A stretch of DNA of 64,000 nt. Source: Lepidostoma basale. Taxonomy: Eukaryota > Arthropoda > Insecta > Trichoptera > Lepidostomatidae. The position numbers and the translations under genes are program-made. Under the pieces are notes generated by a model. The model saw only the letters and a program-made list of their open reading frames with translations. It had not been told where the DNA came from and searched no databases. The stretch is from assembly GCA_022606425.2 (NCBI GenBank), contig JAHDVF020000068.1, positions 1,054,001 to 1,118,000 on the forward strand, written 5' to 3'. Of this stretch, positions 61,056-64,000 are shown piece after piece. The number at the start of each line of letters is the position of its first letter. The first letter of the stretch is position 1.

Positions 61056-61946
61056 CCAGGTGGATGCATAAGTCTTTTCCGGTTTCATTAACAGATGGCG
61101 CCATCGAACAGTACGCAGCGTATGAATGTGACACTACGTCAGTTTGTTCGTCTGACATTAACCTACACCCACACACAAGTTGAGTCTGCCAAATAATAGC
61201 GTCTGTGTTGTATCGTTCAGTGATCATGTCGACTTTTGTGCTTGAAAAAGAGAACATTTGCGGCACGCATTGCTTTTCGTATTTAATCAAAAGAAAAAGG
61301 CTGTGGAAAGTCATCGTATGCTGGTAGAAACATATGGTGAACACGCTCCAAGGATTAGAACACGTGAGACATGGTTTCATCAAGTCGCTTCGGCAAGAAG
61401 ACCATGCTTTGTGTCTGGTGGGACCAGAACGGTATTGTGTATTATGAACTCTTGAAGCCCGGCGAAACCGTCATTGCATAACCCTATCGCTAACAAATGA
61501 TTAATTTAAATCACACATTGATTGAAAGATGACCAGAATGGGCCAGAAGACATGGCAAAGTGATTTTGTTACACGACAATGCGCCACCTCACACAGCAAA
61601 ACCAGTGAAAGACACCTTGAAATCGCTTGGATGGGACATCCTTCCGCATCCGCCGTACTCCCTCGACCTGGCTGAATCTGAGTATCACCTCTTCGCATCA
61701 ATGGGGCACGCGCTCGCTGAGCAGCACTTCAGCAATTTTGAGGAAGTTGGAAAATGGCTCGACGAATGGTTTACCTCAAAAGACAAACAGTTTTTCAGGC
61801 ATGGTATTCATAACTTACCTGAAAGATGGGCGAAGTGTGTAGAAGCATATGGCCAATATTGTGAATAAACAAAATATCAATTTCCTTTGAAAATTACGTG
61901 TTTTCTTTACCACAAAAACTGACAAAAACTTATGCATACACCTGGT
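61056..61946 (+). mobile_element. Mariner element with both ends, deleted and frameshifted
   Basis: Inverted ends CCAGGTGGATGCATAAGT and CCAGGTGTATGCATAAGT (mirrored on the right). Plus-strand transposase pieces: RHALLFVFNQKKKAVESHRM and VETYGEHAPRIRTRETWF, a deletion, VWWDQNGIVYYELLKPGET, then a 102-codon frame with HDNAPPHTA and LAESEYHLFASMGHAL to ERWAKCVEAYGQYCE. The usual third catalytic Asp context (APSDYHLF) reads AESEYHLF here, so a key residue is changed. About 890 bp against about 1.3 kb for the family. Confidence 0.92.
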
Positions 61947-62166
61947 ATTGTAACCTTATGTACACTCTAGTATCACCCCTTATTTCAGCATAATATATTA
62001 ATTATTTAATTTGGCTGCAGTTTTTAATGAGAAATCAATAATAAAAATATATAATAGTATGAACAATTTTATAAAATATGAAAACTTAGAATGAAATAAA
62101 GATAGTAAGAACAAAATAAATGAATGCCAAAATAATACAATGATAAAATTTAATATAAAATAAAAT

Positions 62167-62346
62167 ACAGCAGAACTCGGTTATTATGATCACGGAAATA
62201 GCGAAATCTCAGATGTCACAAGGAAACAGATACTTCATGCCTTCATGCGATAGATATTTTTGTAAGCATTTAAAAATACCTATTATCAGATATAACGAGC
62301 AAATTCAGTCGGTCCCATCTTCCTCGTTATAACCAAGACTGTGCAT
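62167..62346. mobile_element. Possible short Tigger-like MITE
   Basis: CAGCAGAACTCGGTTATTAT on the left and an inverted CAGTCTTGGTTATAACGAGG on the right match at roughly three quarters of positions. Target duplications are unclear. Confidence 0.4.
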
Positions 62347-62744
62347 ACTTTTTACATAGATATTGATGTTGACAGAATTTTGAAATTAATTTATTTTTAC
62401 ACATTCTGTTATGGAATAAAAGTTAAAATAAATATACTACGCAATAATCACTTTAAATTAAAACTCGGTTATTTCGTAAAATTATTGCGATAACATTAAT
62501 TTTTAGTATAATGACTACACCGTGTATTCCAATGTTTCACATTTTTAGGTATACACTCTTATTAAAAGCTCGGTTACATCAAAGAAAAATATTAAATTAT
62601 CAATTAGTAATGTAGAATTAATAGTTTACAAAGAGTATTTATATAAAAAAAATATATATAAACAGTGACTTATTAGAATATAAATTAAAATAATACACAT
62701 TATCAAACAAAGATATTATTACAATTAATGTTGATTTATATTAG

Positions 62745-63305
62745 GTGGACCAGGAATTGGCAAGAAAACATTCTTCTTTCTACTACCAGTGCTCAAATCA
62801 AGAAACGTACACAGGAAAACCAAAATCACCTGTATAAAACAATCATCCCAACAGTATTGACCTATGGGTGTGAGGCGTGGACAATGACAGCGAAATCCGC
62901 AGAGCGACTGGATACTTTCGAGAGAAGGGTGCTGCGCAGGATTCTGGGGCCTGTGAATGACGGTGAAGGCTGGAGAGTGCGGCATAATGACAAGCTGTAC
63001 CATATTTACAAAGCTCCCAGTCTCTCCACACAGGTCAGACTGAATAGAGTGAGATGGGTGGAGTCACGTGCAGAGGATGCCGTCGCGAACCCCAAAAAGA
63101 TTGCTGGAGTGGCACCCAGGTGGTAGAAGGCCAATTGGACGACCAATTCTGCGATGGGAGGATGAAGTTGGGAGAGATGGGGCGAAGTTGTTACGAGTGT
63201 CATTGGATGGTTGAAGCGGAGGACAGGAGGAGTTGGAGGCGAATAATACTGGAGGCTAAGGCTCGATATGGGCTGTAGGGCCATCGAAGAAGAAGAAGAA
63301 GAAGG
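62745..63305 (+). mobile_element. Non-LTR retrotransposon C-terminal part
   Basis: TVLTYGCEAWTMTAKSAERL, FERRVLRRILGPVND, LYHIYKAPSLSTQVRLNRVR and WERWGEVV-type residues in broken frames. Tail (GAA)n at 63284-63304. A fourth RTE-like family in the window. Confidence 0.8.
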
Positions 63306-63539
63306 ACCAGGAAATATGCAATTATTTTTAAATGTCAGATTTGAACCAGTTTGTAACCGTACACGGTAGAGGTAAAGCGTGTATTAGATATTATTCGTTT
63401 AGAGCTATTTGTTGGCTTTATTTTTGTGAATATATTTTTTTCTTAATCGTAAAATGTCTAAAGCCCAAAATCGACAACGAACCTCAGCGTCACTGCATGC
63501 TGCTTTATTTCGTTATTTTAGCAATAAATTTTAATGCAT

Positions 63540-63842
63540 GTGAAGAAGACGCTCAGATATATATCTGGCAAGACATAAGGAATACACGGATAAGGGAGAT
63601 ATGCGAGGTCGAGGATGTCGTTAGGTGGGGAAGGCAAAGGAGAAGATACTGGTATGCACACGTGAGGAGAATGGATCCATCCAGGCTCCCCTTCATTGAG
63701 TTGCACAACCAGCCCCAAGATAGACGTCCCCGGGCAGACCACCAAAGAGATGGATCGACAGCTGGGAGTCGACTTCGCAGGAGGCCAATTCCACTTAAGA
63801 AACAGGCCACTAGGCCTACACTAAGAATAAGAAGAAGAAGAA
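63540..63842 (+). mobile_element. Non-LTR retrotransposon C-terminal fragment ([10 protein letters not shown] family)
   Basis: [39 protein letters not shown] and ELHNQPQDRRPR. Nearly identical to 8940-9120, so relatively young. Ends in AGAAGAAGAAGAA. Confidence 0.8.
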
Positions 63843-63903
63843 TTCAGGTATTTTAAAGTGCTTTTTGGTAGATAATAAAGTGGCAGCTGCGGCGGATAAC
63901 AAG

Positions 63904-64000
63904 ATGGAAGTGCAGCCAGGAACAGCAGAGGCATCTAATGTACCAACTTTAGTGGTGGTGAACAGGCCCACAATTAGGAGAGTGGCTGTTGACGATTATG
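63904..64000 (+). CDS. Possible start of a gene running off the window
   Basis: An open, GC-richer frame begins ATG GAA GTG CAG and reads MEVQPGTAEASN, VPTLVVVNRPTIRRVAVDDY to the window edge. The frame is also open upstream to about 63845, where AATTCAG could be a splice acceptor or the end of the LINE. Only about 32 codons are visible and the family is not recognised. It could also be transposon sequence. Confidence 0.3.
   Translation, partial: MEVQPGTAEASNVPTLVVVNRPTIRRVAVDDY

Overview
The window looks like AT-rich insect nuclear DNA. The genes have many small exons with GT-AG introns, and the proteins are closest to insect families. The introns are full of transposons: tRNA-derived SINEs, several non-LTR retrotransposon families, mariner, Tigger/pogo, hAT-like and piggyBac-like elements, and long foldback elements. 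A Helitron-like patch and the repeat style would fit Lepidoptera, but that is a guess. No bacterial, organellar or viral gene was recognised.

Four protein-coding loci could be assembled exon by exon, each with every splice phase closing. (1) 2343-11814, minus: KIF3A/Klp64D, a kinesin-II motor subunit, 12 exons, 680 aa. (2) 12210-13333, plus: an unrecognised cysteine-containing protein of 164 aa, 3 exons, starting 396 bp from the kinesin start codon and divergent from it. (3) 19727-44704, minus: AP-2 alpha-adaptin of the clathrin endocytic adaptor, 17 coding exons, 930 aa. (4) 47431-55723, plus: nischarin (PX domain plus leucine-rich repeats), 4 exons, 471 aa. A fifth possible exon runs off the right edge at 63904-64000.

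The loci form two divergent pairs: kinesin-II with the orphan gene, and alpha-adaptin with nischarin. The second pair joins two membrane-trafficking proteins across a 2.7 kb intergenic region. Kinesin-II drives anterograde ciliary and axonal transport, so a ciliary role for the orphan is possible but unproven.

Other DNA: 1-2342 lies downstream of the kinesin gene and holds a Tigger remnant and a foldback MITE. 13334-16010 is repeat-rich. 16011-19726 is nearly repeat-free and may be a long alpha-adaptin 3' UTR. 55724-63850 is a dense array of DNA transposons, LINE fragments and one SINE. Structural highlights are hAT-like MITEs with exact 8-bp target duplications, two piggyBac-like MITEs flanked by TTAA, a foldback of about 735 bp, a three-level transposon nest in a nischarin intron, a LINE copy ending about 4 bp from an alpha-adaptin splice acceptor, and a LINE copy with an internal inversion.
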